Assembly: GCA_001584585.1 (NCBI GenBank)
Contig: LSYV01000039.1
Coordinates: 721,044-742,562 of the forward strand
DNA length: 21,519 nt
Source: Gonium pectorale
Taxonomy: Eukaryota; Chlorophyta; Chlorophyceae; Chlamydomonadales; Volvocaceae
Direction: 5' to 3'
Below, in pieces: positions 1-11,800 of this stretch. Position numbers and translations under genes: made by a program. Positions within the stretch are counted from its first letter, which is position 1, and each line of letters starts with the position of its first letter. The notes under the pieces are model-generated. The model ran no database searches, was not told the origin of the DNA, and was given only the letters and a program-made list of their open reading frames with translations.

Positions 1-880
1 CCGCCGTGGTGCACTGTAGTTAGGGCAGGGTTTCGGTGGTTCTCATCACGGAGGGCTGCATGTCCCTCCCGTTGTCTGCGCCCTTTCTCGTCTCTCCGCC
101 TGTAACCTTTCCACGAAAAAAAAACCAGCACCCACGACCACCTGCTCCGCGGGTGTGCCGCCGGCAGTAGGTAGCAATGAACAATCGACGTTTCCGTGTT
201 GACGTGCTATGCTTGTTATTTGTAATGTTACTGCGTGGCGCTCGGGTTTTGGTCTGAAGCGAGGCAAGTGTGTGTTGTTGAGGCGTACATACCACGCACG
301 TTGTGCGTGGGTGTCGATGCAGTGCCTGACACGGGTGGGCCGCGGTGCAGGTGCCTTGAGCAAAACAGTACCGCTTCGCGTGCTGCTTACCCAAAGCCCA
401 ATGAGTTCCTTCATTTAGGGCACCGGTACTTGCCTTGCATGCTGACTCGGGGCATGCAAGGACACATAGACCTGTCGCGGCCGCGAATGCGTGCGTGTGC
501 GAGGCGGGCTGGGAATTGCGTGAGCAAACATGTCCACCGTACGCCGTGCGGCGGTGCGGGCTCTTAGAAATCGCTGCGTGTTTGTGGAAGGGTGGCGCTT
601 GCGACGGCTGTTTGGCGGCTGGCCCCTCGGGCGCGGCTCGCTCGCAGCTGGAGGACGGCATCCGGCGCATGTGAGCGCACGCTGGATGTCAGCTGCCGGT
701 GCCCCGATCATCCTGATGCCGTCGGTAGTTGCTTCGTAAGGTTGATCTGAGCTGAACTTCGGCGCATGCGACTGCACCAATGAGATTGCATGGACCGCGT
801 GCCTTGATGTTAGGAGTGGTGTTTGGCCGACACTGTTTTATGCTGAAGGCCTGATGGAGTTTCGAAGGTGCTAGCGCATC
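1..880. other. Left edge: no firm gene; doubtful Cys-rich frame and possible 3' UTR
   Basis: TGTAA occurs at 101-105 and 221-225 on the plus strand and could end a gene lying to the left. A plus-strand frame ending at 674 contains ANACVCEAGWELREQTCPPY and further cysteines (CGLL, CLWKGGACDGC), a spacing loosely like EGF-type modules. It could be a last exon of a Cys-rich protein, but there is no clear splice context, and overlapping frames are open too. Confidence 0.2.
433..461. repeat. Perfect 10-bp hairpin
   Basis: CCTTGCATGC (433-442) and GCATGCAAGG (452-461) flank a 9-nt loop. A second small hairpin, CCACGCAC / GTGCGTGG with a 3-nt loop, lies at 292-310. No function is evident; both are in the unassigned left part of the window. 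Confidence 0.6.
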
Positions 881-2280
881 TATGTATCTTTTAATGGACC
901 CAACGACAAGATCGGCCGCCGGCCGAACCCACGGCCCCCTAAAGTGCCAACCGTATCTACACATCCTGATTTCGGTGAACCACGTCAGAATAGACCCATC
1001 AGGGCCTGCACCAATGCCTCCACGCCACCCTCCCCCCCACTACAGAGAGGCCAATGGGACGGCAACCCCAATGCTACCGGTACCCACACGCCTCCGACCC
1101 ATACCTTCACCACCCCATCTACCCCGAATAAAGCGGACGTGCCAAGGTGGCGCATCCATTCTCTATCCAAAAATAGAGAGAATCCCAACACGTACGGCAC
1201 GGAAACCACACGACACTGTGCACAGTTGCGGTCAACGGCGTATGCGGCCTCGAGCTCCCGCATCGTCCCGATCGACGCGGCAGCACTGGCCCACGCCTAG
1301 CCAGCAAATAGCGCCAAACGCCATTATGGGAGCTTGAGCTTGAGTCCACGGCACCAGCGGCTCCCGTCGCCCAGCCATCTCGGCAGTAACTGCGGCATTT
1401 TGTCGTGACCCACGACAGTTTTCACAGGATAAACTAGATGGCAATCTTATAACCGTTCACGAAATGCATTCTTGGCACACGGACGCTCAAATACACGCGG
1501 GCAAGGAGGTAGATGATTACAGTAGACGAAAACTCTTCTACGGGGTGTTTACATCATATCGTAGAGACAATATAGAAACAAGCTGTTAAGATATAAAGTT
1601 ACACTCCCGAGTTCGTGCGCCAGACGGTTGAGTCCGCCCCCAACGGATCGGTATCGCCCTTCCTTTTTTAAAGTGTTGCTCTTATCAATAATCCTGGGGG
1701 CATAGCGAGCCTGTCTCCAATGTCGACCGAGCAATCGAAGCCGTGTGACCTTCTGACCTTCTACGACCTGTGACCTTCTACAAAGCTGTAAAAACTGGCG
1801 CTGCACTCTTTAGAAGCTGCAATCTAAAGTTCTTTTGTAAGGAAAAGCAACTTAGCCCTTGAGCCTGTCAGTAGGAACCGGTGGAGTGCCAGGTGGGAAT
1901 GACACACCCTGACACACACCATCAGAGGCACAAAGAGCGATCTCACCCCAGCCAAGATGGGTGTATCATGGTGGGGCTATCTCTGGAACTGGGGTGCCTA
2001 ACACATGGCATGAAACCGAGCAACCGGTATAGTGCAGATCAATACAGATTCAGGCAAGCTACCGAGGATAAGCCTGCCTGCGTAGCGGCCCATCCTTGCG
2101 GCGTGTTCCTCTTGTGGGGTTCGGCGCCAGTATGAGTGGCCTTTTCAGGAGCCCTCATACGTGAGGGACGTGTGCACTTGTCCTACTAGGTAGGGCACAG
2201 GACCCCATGTACGACCACATGACCCCATGTACGGCAGGCACGTCTGCAGTCTGCAAAAAGGACCGCACCGTGTAACCCCC
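881..2280. other. Intergenic, no gene recognised
   Basis: A C-rich stretch (about 1000-1140) is followed by AT-richer sequence (about 1430-1860). Small features: a near-perfect hairpin at 1157-1183 (TATTCTCTAT-type arms around an A-run) and three copies of TGACCTTCT at 1746, 1754 and 1771. The reading frames are short and unlike known proteins. The composition shift at about 1430-2640 could mark an old insertion, but no ends were found. Confidence 0.4.
2201..2240. repeat. 20-bp tandem direct repeat upstream of gene 1
   Basis: GACCCCATGTACG occurs at 2201-2213 and 2221-2233, about 85-115 bp before the possible TATA box. A paired protein-binding site is possible but unproven. Confidence 0.55.
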
Positions 2281-2317
2281 AGCCATCGGTCTTCCCACCG
2301 TGGTTCACTGGCCGGAA

Positions 2318-2326
2318 TATATAAGG
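2318..2326 (+). promoter_or_regulatory. Possible TATA box for gene 1
   Basis: TATATAAGG lies about 240 bp before the proposed ATG, just inside an AT-richer stretch (2310-2600) that contrasts with the GC-rich gene. A start site would be expected around 2345-2355. No other core promoter signal was recognised. Confidence 0.35.
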
Positions 2327-2567
2327 GGAAAGCGAACAGGCTTCAAGTATTCACAACATGATTCACAATATGAAAGTTTTCAGTATCCACAGCAAACTAT
2401 TGATAACCTGCATTCAAAACATATAATACGATGTGAACACGGTTGCCTGTCATGAAAGGTGTTAGGAATGGCGATTTCGCCCACGGCGACGAACATCTTT
2501 TGCTGTATATCACAGTGGTACCTTTCTAGCTCAACGGCATGGTAAACGCTTCTTTGCGTTGCTTCTT

Positions 2568-2816
2568 ATGAGCGAGCTTTTAAGGCGAAAAGCAGGTGTG
2601 ACGAACCAGGTCGGGCTTCTAGGCTGTAGGCGAGTCACATTTCACTATGGAGGCAGCAAGGGCGGCGTCAAGCGTGCAAAATAGTCACAATCTCGAAAAC
2701 CCGCAGGTCGCGACGCGACGCCCTCGCCAGCGCGCCTGCAACGCCCGCTCCAGCAGCTTCTTCTGCTGCTGCTGGCATCGCGGTGTGGCCCGCTGCATGC
2801 GGACGTGGCCACAGAG
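2568..2816 (+). other. Start codon in a 28-nt mini-exon, and signal peptide (gene 1)
   Basis: The second exon's frame has no ATG: it runs from a stop at 2682 through a run of six leucines (LLLLLLAS) into the mature sequence. A 28-nt exon at 2568-2595 (MSELLRRKA plus one base) followed by a 111-nt GT-AG intron joins it in the right phase. The joined N-terminus has Arg/Lys before the leucine core, as expected for secretion, with cleavage probably near the following SRCGPLHADV. This is my reconstruction. Several earlier ATGs in 2358-2540 open short upstream frames, and the one from 2539 ends across this ATG (ATGA). Confidence 0.5.
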
Positions 2817-5800
2817 ACGGGCCGGCCGCTCTTCCTGGACGAGCTGCTGGACGCCGGGCGCTCGCTGCCGGGCGGCTTTGTGTCGCTCAAGCTGCGCAAC
2901 GCGACCCTCGGAGTCCTCCAACTGCCCGACGACATCGAGTCCGTGGTGCTCGCGGGCAAGGGCAGCGCGGTTCCATATTGGCTGCTTGGCTATCGGGCAT
3001 CCACTCATTGGGAGGGCGACCCATTCTCCCTCGACGGCGACGGCACCGATGTGCCGCCGTCACCCGCGCCGCCCCCACCACCCCCCCTGCACGACGACGA
3101 CGACTATACGGCGCTCGATTGGGCGGCCTTGACTCTGTTTTTATTCTCCCAAGGACCCGCTCTGGTGCTGCGGCCAGGTAGGTGGGCCACAGCTCGTCCC
3201 GGTGCCGGCAGAAGCTGCCCAAGCCCGCAAACCCGTGTCGGGCACGGTGCATTCGCCCACACAATATCCAAGGCGCACGACATATGCTGGTCAATATGTT
3301 GCGCAAGTAGGGGGCTCTTGCAGTAGTATGGCGCAGCCGCATCCCGCTCTGGTTTCCCTCTCAATGCCTCGTTCCTTCCCAGCCTCTTCGTCCTCCTCGT
3401 CTCCTTGCCGGACCCCTGCCTGCTGGCATGTGCTCCGAGGATCATACCGTCAATGTTCTGCGTGCGTCCCCCGACCGCAGGCCAGCAGTTGACCCTTACA
3501 TCTCTGTCTTTCTTTCTGGCGGAGGTCGATCAGCCCCTGGGCCCCTCCTGGGCCGCTTCCCTATCCGGCCTGGCGCCCTCGGCCTTGGTTCACGTGCCGG
3601 CGGGGGCAACGCTTGAGCTGCGCAATGTCACCCTGGTGCTCTCACGCTTGGAGCTGACGTCTCTGTTTACGGGACTCTGCAGCGAAACCAGGGCCTGGCC
3701 GCACAGCCCGGGGGTGACGATGGACGACGGCACGATTGCGATTCGGGAGCTGGAGACCACCGCACCGGGACCCGACGGCACGCCAGGCGGGGGCGGGGTG
3801 GTGCGCTGGCGGGGCGTGCTAATAACGTGCGACGACGTGGACGCGGACGCGATGAGACGACCCCGGCGGGCCGGGCTGCGGAAGCCCTACCCCTGCGCGG
3901 CACGGTCGGTCGGGGACAGCAGCGGTGGAGGCGACAGCGGCGGAGGCGATGGAGGCGCAGGGGAGCTCCGTCGGGCGTCTTCGGCGCTGCTTGGGGCGAC
4001 CCAGGGCCCGGTGTTTCTGAGCCTCACCTCCAACATCTCGCTGGCGACGGGGTTCGGCTACTGGAATGTAAGCCTGGTAGAGTGTTGCGGTGGATGGGGT
4101 GTCCCGAGGAGGCATCTGAGCCCGGGAATGGAATGGGAGCACCGCTCGCGGGGTGCGTGGGGTGTGTGCAGAGCGAGGCCTGGACTGGCGCAGCTCGAGA
4201 GACGCCATGCTGAAGCAAGGCCCGGCTGTGTGGGAGGACCGGAGGAGGACCGGCTGTGTGTGGGTAGCATCCACCCGACGGGCCTTGCTCGGCCCGTGTC
4301 TTGCACTTATCCAGCCCCAACGTCTCGTTTAAGTGGGAAGGCATGACCGGTTCAGACCACTTACCTTCCATTGTGAAAACGACCCAAGCTCGTCACGGCC
4401 GCACTGCGCTTCTATGCCTCATTCCGTGGCCCCCTCGCTGCCTGCCGCCCCCAGGTGCTTACGCGCGGGTCCGCGGGTCGCCTGGTGCTCCGCGGCTCCC
4501 CGGGCGCCGCCACCACCCTGGACCTGGCGGGGCGGGAGGACGCCTGGGTATGGGAGCCACCGCCCTCGTCCCCTGACCCCACATATGCGTACCTGTACGA
4601 CATGACGCTCGTCAACCTGCCGTACTCGACCCATCCTAGCAGCCCGGCAGATCTCATGGCGCTGGCCGCGCTCAGCTTAGGAGTCAGGGCTTATTCTCGT
4701 GCCGACAGGTGAGGGCAGAGTGGCGGAATCGGGGGCGCAGCATTCTAAACAATGAATGACGCCACAGCCGCATTTTTAAGCTCATGCCTCGCACGCAAAC
4801 TCATGCTCTTGCCTGCTTGAAACCGAATAACACACATCCCAAGCTCCCTGCAACGCCCAACCCGCTTCAACCTGTGCCTGGGTGCATCGCGATGGCCGCC
4901 GCCGCATTCTCGTGTCATTATATGTCGTTTATTCAGCCCCCCTCGCGTGCTTTGGCCTCTCCCCAGCTCGCTGCCCAGCAGGCCTCTGTCTGGCGGTGCT
5001 ATGGGCCTGTGGGGCCCCCGGCTGCGTCTTACTCTCTGCACGCTGGTGCTGCCGGATGAGGAGGTGGCCTTCCTGAGGGGGAGGGCGGAGGCGGCCGGGG
5101 CAGCGGCGGCCGATACGGAGACCCCTCCGGGACCTACCTGGGTGGCTTTAATCGGCGGCTTCACCCTCAGCATGCAGGTGAGACGTCGCCGCGCGGAAGG
5201 GACCGCGCGTGGGCAGGGAACTAGTCGCAATTGGCCAACCGTAAGCTCGGCGCGTCCTGGAAGGGGATTTATTTAGGCCGGTGCGTGTTCCGACATGCCA
5301 CCGGCCCGCCAAGCACGTATGCGCTATGCCCCAGGGCACCCAGTGCACGGCACGGCGATGCACGACTGGGCACCCGGCTGGGTTGGTGGGGCTGAACGCG
5401 TGCCGCTGTCCTCCTCCCTTGGTTGGCGGTGCGGAGGCAACCTGCCTTGCTGCTTGCAGCTCCATTCCTCTTCCAGGCCCCAAGCGTGTCTCTTGCCGCG
5501 GGGCCCGCCAAGCACCTAAACGCTGTACCCCTGGGCAGCCGGCTGGGTCGGCGGGCTTGAACGTGTGCCGCTGTCCTCCTCCCTTGGTTGGCGGTGCGGA
5601 GGCAACCTGCCTTGCTGCTTACTGCTCCATTCTACTGTCCAAGCAAGTCCCCTGCTGCGGGGCTAAGCTCTGGCTCATAAGAAGGTATCGCTTGCTGGTC
5701 GGCGCATATCACCGTTGGGGTCAAGCTCAGGACACTCAGTCCTCCCGTGGCCTTTTGTCGCCTCTGCAGGTCGCTAGCATGCCCCCTGCCACGGGAGAGG

Positions 5801-8800
5801 CCGGCTCGGAGTGGCTGGTGGTGGAACGGCTGGAGCTGCAGCCGGCGGTGCGGAAGGGGCGAGGGCGGGAGGGGGCGCGGATGATGAGACTGCGGGGGTC
5901 GACGTGGATGTTTATGTGCGTCTTCAGTACGTCAATGCGCCAGACCCACCCGTCGCCCATCTGCTTTGCAACGCCGTCAATGATCCACATCCGCTTTGCA
6001 ACAGTCAGCAGCCAGGCTGTAGCGTGTTCTGGCAGGTTCGGCGCCTCCCCTTCCCTCAATGCCCCCCGCATCGCCCTCTCCAACACCCACGCCTCTTGCG
6101 CCAGGTCCTGCTGCTCAACTGCACGCTGCTCTCCGCCTCCACCTACGCGGCCCTGCCCGGGGCGGTGCCACTGCTGCCGAAGTCGCGCGTGTGGCCGCCG
6201 CTGCTGCTGCACGGCAACCGGTCGCGGGCGCTGGCGCAGGTGCGGGAGGGCAGACGTGACTCTTTGCGGAATGCGGCGGGTGTAAGCAGGGCGGGTGCGC
6301 CGACCTTACTCGGCATCTGTGCCGCCTTCAGCTTGTTCAAAGCACTTGGCCCATTGTGGGACATGCCGCCTACGAGCTTCGCATCTATGCGACTGGGCAC
6401 CACGCCCGACTCGGGTCCCGCGGTCCCACCTCATCCCCTCCTCATCCTCGCTGTGGCCTCTACACCGGTACATCCATTCCGCGACTGCCACCCCTCATCC
6501 ATGTTCTCTTCCCCGCCCTCTCCTCGTCCTTCCCTTCCCCCGCCCCAGGGCCCCTCCGGCCTGGCGGTGGCCCCCGGTCTGGAGGCGGCGCTGGCGGTCC
6601 AGGAGCACGTGTGCGGCCAGGCGCCGGGCGGGGCGGCCGTCACGTTCGTGGCGAGGTGGGCGGGGGATGGGACCGAACGGGGCAGGGTCAGATGACCGTT
6701 CATTGGAAAATAAGCCCCTCTAGATTCAGGGCTTTGACATGGGAGTACGCGCTGCGTGCAGGCCGATCTGCGCACAACCTTGGCGGACTATGCAAATGCG
6801 TACACTGATCCACCCTCCCGCCTCGCGTTGCGGCCTGTCGTGTGCCCAGGCGCCACGACGACACGGTGTCGCCCGCGGGCCAGGGCCCCGACGGCGGCAT
6901 CACGGTTGGCGCGGTGGGGGCCGCCGGGCCTGGAGCCGGGCTGGGCAGTCCGGGTTCCCCTGCCGCGGGCGACGTGTGCACCGTCAGCGGATACGCCCCC
7001 GAGCTGGTGGTGGGCCGCACCTTCACAGACCTCAAGGTGCGGCTCGTTTGGATAGGGATTTGAGGTATCAGGAGCGAGAATGGTTACAAGGCCAGAATGG
7101 TACGGTATCTTGACGTACCGTCGTCTGCTCCTCGTGCCAGCGCACCTGGCGCTTTATGCTCAGTCCTAGCCTCGTGTTCCTTATGCTCCATCCCTCGCAA
7201 CCTATCATGCATTTCCACCATCTCAATTGGATGCCCCTCCATGCCAGGGCGTTGCGGGCCGGTGCGGTCTGGCGCGGCCCGTTCGGCTCCGGAACCTGGT
7301 GCTGTACAACCTGGCGCCGGGGGGCAGTGGGCTGCCGCTGGAGGGCGGTGACGCAGCCTGGGTCAACAGCTCCCTGCCGCTGTGGTACTTTAGCCTGACC
7401 AGGTGGGGTTGGGAAGCGGCTTGAAGATTCCTACCTTTTCGGTTGTCCTGCGGGAGGCACACTCGCGCCTCGTGATATCTCTCTTCACCTTCCCCAAATG
7501 ATGTACTACGTCGCCCCTTCGCCGCAGGAGCGCCTCCCCCGGCGACCCGGCTCCGCTGCTTCTCCTGCAAAACGTGACCCTGGTGGTTCCGGAGCCCGAG
7601 TGGCGTGCGCTGGCGGCGGCGGTGCTGATGCGCCACGCGCCGCATGCCCCGGCTGCACAGCGAGCGCCCCGGCCGCCGCCGCGGGCCTACGCGCCGCCGT
7701 CGCCGTCGCTGCCGCCGCCCCCAGGGCTGCCGCAGCCGCCCGAGGCGCCGTCGCTGCCGCCGCCAGAACCCCCGTCGCCAGCGCCTTGGCCTCCGTGGAA
7801 TCCCCGATACCCACGTAAGCCCGACGTAGGCTCTGTGCGGTCCTAGTCAGGGGCAGCAAAGTGCTCAAGGGCCTCCTCTTCGGGAAACCTTCTCTGCTTC
7901 TGCACCCAGCCCCGCTGCCGCAGGCATCTGCAGACCCTTACCTCCTTCGCACAACCGCTACGACATATTTAAACATAGTGTCCACGTATGGTCAAGGCAG
8001 GAAAGAGTAACAGTCGCTGCGGTGCTGCTCTGACCCTGGCCCCGCATTCGCCCGTGCTCCTGTCCCTCACCGTCGCAGCCGTTGTGCAACCTGGCTGGCC
8101 AGTCTGGCCGGGGATGCCGACGCAGCCCCCCGAGCCGCCGCAGCCGCCTCCATCGCGCCCGTTACCGCCCTCGCCGCCTCCGCCCCCTCAACCGCCGCCC
8201 CCGCCGCCGCCGTCGCCGCCTCCATCGCCTCCACAGCCACCATCGCCGCCCTACTCTGCCACTACCCGCGACGCGCTGCTCGCCTTCGCGGCAGCCTCCA
8301 CCGTAGGTCACTTGGGTGCCGTGCGTCTGAGGGTCGTTCCCTGCCGTCATTCAGCGTTAACCCTTGAACTGGACCCACGACCCACGGATTCTTTCCCTCT
8401 GCCCACCCGCAGCCCCTCTCGCTGGACCCCTGCTCGGGAGTGCTGGTCCCCGACCCTGACCCTGACGTCCTCGGGCCTGGACTCGTGAACTGAACTGGAG
8501 CAAGCCGCAAGGATATTTTTACCCTGCCGCTGCCCGCCTCGCAGCCGCTGTCGCTGGACTCGAGCTCCGGAGTGCTGGTCCTGGCCTCCGCCCGCCACTA
8601 CGGATGGTACGGCACTCACGTGACCATCACATACACACTGCCGGCGGACGCGCCAGCGGGGGCCAGCCTCCTGCCGTACCCCGAGCTGAAGCTGCCGTAC
8701 CAGGAGCTCGCAGGTGGGGCCGGCGGGGAAGGACGGGGCGGGCGTCAGCAAGGCCTCTCGTGCGCCGACTGGATTGTGCTGCCCGCGTTGCTATCTGGCA

Positions 8801-11800
8801 CCGTAGTTGTCGTTGCACGATGCGGATGCCGTTGCGGGCCTGACTGTAGTCGCAATGTGGCGGTTCCCACCCCTGTGCCTTGTCTTCGACCCTTCAGATA
8901 CTTCCACGGCGGTTAACATCGACTTCACACGCTCCGCGCCGCCCTCGAGCCTGCCGCCGCCCATTGATCAAGACGCCTCGGTGCAGAAGCAGTCGCGGCC
9001 TGCTCCTCAGCCGGCCCTCCAGATTGAACCCAGGGGCACGGCCTTGGAACCAGCATCTCAGCAGCCTGCTCCGGGCGAGGAGCCCGCACCCGGGCTCAGC
9101 GAGAGGCCCCAGCAGAGGGGCACGGCCGGCCGGCCTGCGTGGGCGCTGCCCCTGGCGGTCGCACTCCCCGTGGCCGTGGGCTTGGCTCTGCTTCTAGCCG
9201 CTATGGCAGCGGTGGCGATGCTGTGGCGGCGCCGGGCTGCGAATCGGCGTCTTGAAGGTGAACCCCGGGGCGGAGGCCTTGGGGGGCGAGGTCAGGCTCC
9301 GGCGTCATCGTGCTCAAGCCAAGGCATCGAGCTGTGCCTGGCCCCTGCTGAGGCCAAGGCGCGAAGCGCTCGCGGCTGGGGCGGGCAGTGGTCCGGGGTG
9401 CAGTCGGAATGGCCGCACAGGAGCGCAGGCAACTGCGCCGGGGGCGGAAGGGGCAGCGGCATGCGCGTGTTGCTCTGCGACTCCCCTAAAGGCAATCTGA
9501 CGGAGGAGATCATGACTACCGACATGGGCACTGCCACCGACATGGGCCTCACTGGGTCGACAGCTTTGATCTCCGGGGGGACGGCTGCCGCCCTGCACGC
9601 GCCGCCCTCGCAGCAGCGGACGAGCAAGGCAGCGCAGGTGGGTCGGCCTGGTACCGCTGTCCGTGGGGTTGTCAAAGTGATCCCAGGGTGAAGCTTGACC
9701 CGCGTCACGTTTTAGGATGGACAGGGGTACTTCGTGCGCCCAGCCTCCGAATCCCTTATGGCGAGACCCGACCGCCGCACCTTCTCCTGTCAGTCAGGGT
9801 CAGCTATCACGGCTTGGCGTGTGCGGAGGGTCCTCTTCCGCGCCCCAATCGCTTGGACCAAGGCACCCCAAGCACCCGCCCAAATTACACGTGCACGAAA
9901 CTATCCCGCGAGCTAGCCGTAACCTCGCCGCATCACCTCTCTTCCACGCGCCTTCACACTGCTGACGCCCTGGGTATGCCATATGGGTGCCCCCTGCAGG
10001 CCAACCGCTGCGCAGTAGCAGCCGCACTCAAGCGACAGGTGGCGGAGGCTGGTCTCGGCGCCGGCCAGATGATGGGCCAAACGGAAACGCCGGCCGTGGG
10101 TAGCGAGAACAGGGGTGGCGCGCCGCAGTCCGCAAAGCTCCCACCCAACAACAGCAGCGCTGAGAGCTTGACGCCAGCGCCACTGGCGGCTCCGGAGCCT
10201 CAAGACGACCGAGCGTTTCTGCAGGACGTTAGCGTGAGTGCCTGTGAGACTGCCTGTGATCTGCAGCTGTTGAGCAGCGGAAGTGCCCCGCGTCCGGCAC
10301 CTTCACGGCCGTGTGCTGCACCTCAGCCCTCCTGTCCTATTGTTGTGCTTTGCCGCAGCGACGTGTTGTTTGCACAATCGCCAAGGGGGGCGCCACACTT
10401 GCCATGAGGGCCGGGAAGACCTGGGCCCGGCTGATGCCGTAAGCACGGAGCCCAAAAGCTTGAATTGCGTATTGATACCCATGCGCATGTACACGTACGA
10501 CTGTGTGTTGTAAGCTTGTACGGCTGCCCGTACGTGCAGGTGTACTTCTGCGAGCTGCGAGCCCGGCTGGGGCACCGGCGGGACGAATGCGAGGGCGAGG
10601 GCGAGGAAGTGGTCGCCGTAACGAGCAAACCGTCGGCTGATCCTGAACTGCGGGCGTCCATCCGGGCACTGCAGGTCCGCTTTTGCGTTGGGAAGGACGG
10701 AGGGCTGGGAACGCACTTCGTTGTCGGGCCCCCAGGCCGGCGAATGAAGTCCAGTCACAGGGGTTGAGATGGGAGCCTTCCCCGTTGGATGGGTGCAGGG
10801 GCGGCGGGACGCGAAGTGGCTTTCGGACGTGCAAGACGAAGTGCCGAGAGCGCGGGCGCCCGCGCTGTCACGCCACCTGCGCCACGGCTGTCGGTGGTCA
10901 GCTGCGCGCGCACCCGCAGAAGTTCCAGCAGGATTCCTGCCCCCTTGCCCCGCTCCGCACCCATGGCCCCGCACTGCCTGCGTTGCCCCGCAGACTGACC
11001 CACACCCCGCCCTTGAGTTCGAATTATAGTATTGCGCCTGCGTACGCCCACGAACGTTTCATACATGCCCTTGCGCCCTCCGAGCTTCCCGCGCTTCATC
11101 GTCGCCTCCCGCCACCTGCCGCGCCATCAACAGGCGGAGCTCGGCGGCCGGGACTCGGAGATCCAGGTATCTTCCGTCCTGGGCCGCGGCGCGTTCGGCG
11201 TTGTGTACGCCGGCCGGTGGCGCTCCCTGCCCGTCGCCGTCAAGACGCTGGTGCTGCCGGAAGCAGCAGCGGGGCCGGAGGACCGGCAGCGGCAGCGGGC
11301 GGTGCTGGAAACCGCCATCTCGCTGAGCATGGCTCACGAGAACGTCGTGGGTGAGTGGCGAGATCTGCGTTCTGAGTAGTGGTGGGCTGCGAGCTGGGCT
11401 GGAGATGACGGAAGAGGGTGGAGCTGTGTTTGGGACCCTCTAAGGGGCCTGAAAGGAAAAGGCCATGCACATTACAACGAGTGTACCAACGAGAGAGTTC
11501 CGGCCGTCAATAGGTCGATTTCCCCGTCCGGCGAGTATCAGCGGACGGGTGTTTGTCTGGGGCGCACACTGTGAGTGCGGGCAAGCGGCGTGCGGTCCCC
11601 ACGTGGCCTGGCAGTGGCAGTGGTTGCTGCGTGGCCCAGCGGCAGCGCATGCCCCCAGCTGGGTGCCCCCAGCAGGACATCGGTGGTGCCACCATGCTGC
11701 TCTTCATTGAATCTACGTTACGGTACTTGTGAAGCCCCTAGCTAGCTAGCTAGTTGCCAGACGGCATCCGCCGGCCCCCCGCCCCGCACCCTGGTCTCCG

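Noticed and set aside
20..670. 216-codon minus-strand frame at the left edge
   Set aside because: Composition is rich in His, Arg and Thr without recognisable motifs, and other frames are open over the same stretch.
5281..6285. 335-codon open frame running through intron 5 and beyond
   Set aside because: It is open mainly because the DNA is GC-rich and contains a direct repeat whose translated copies look Cys-rich. The surrounding exons splice in phase without it.
7506..7868. Long antisense frames opposite the Pro-rich exons (Ala- or Arg-rich)
   Set aside because: They mirror CCG/GCG repeats on the coding strand; no motifs, and no support from the paralogue.
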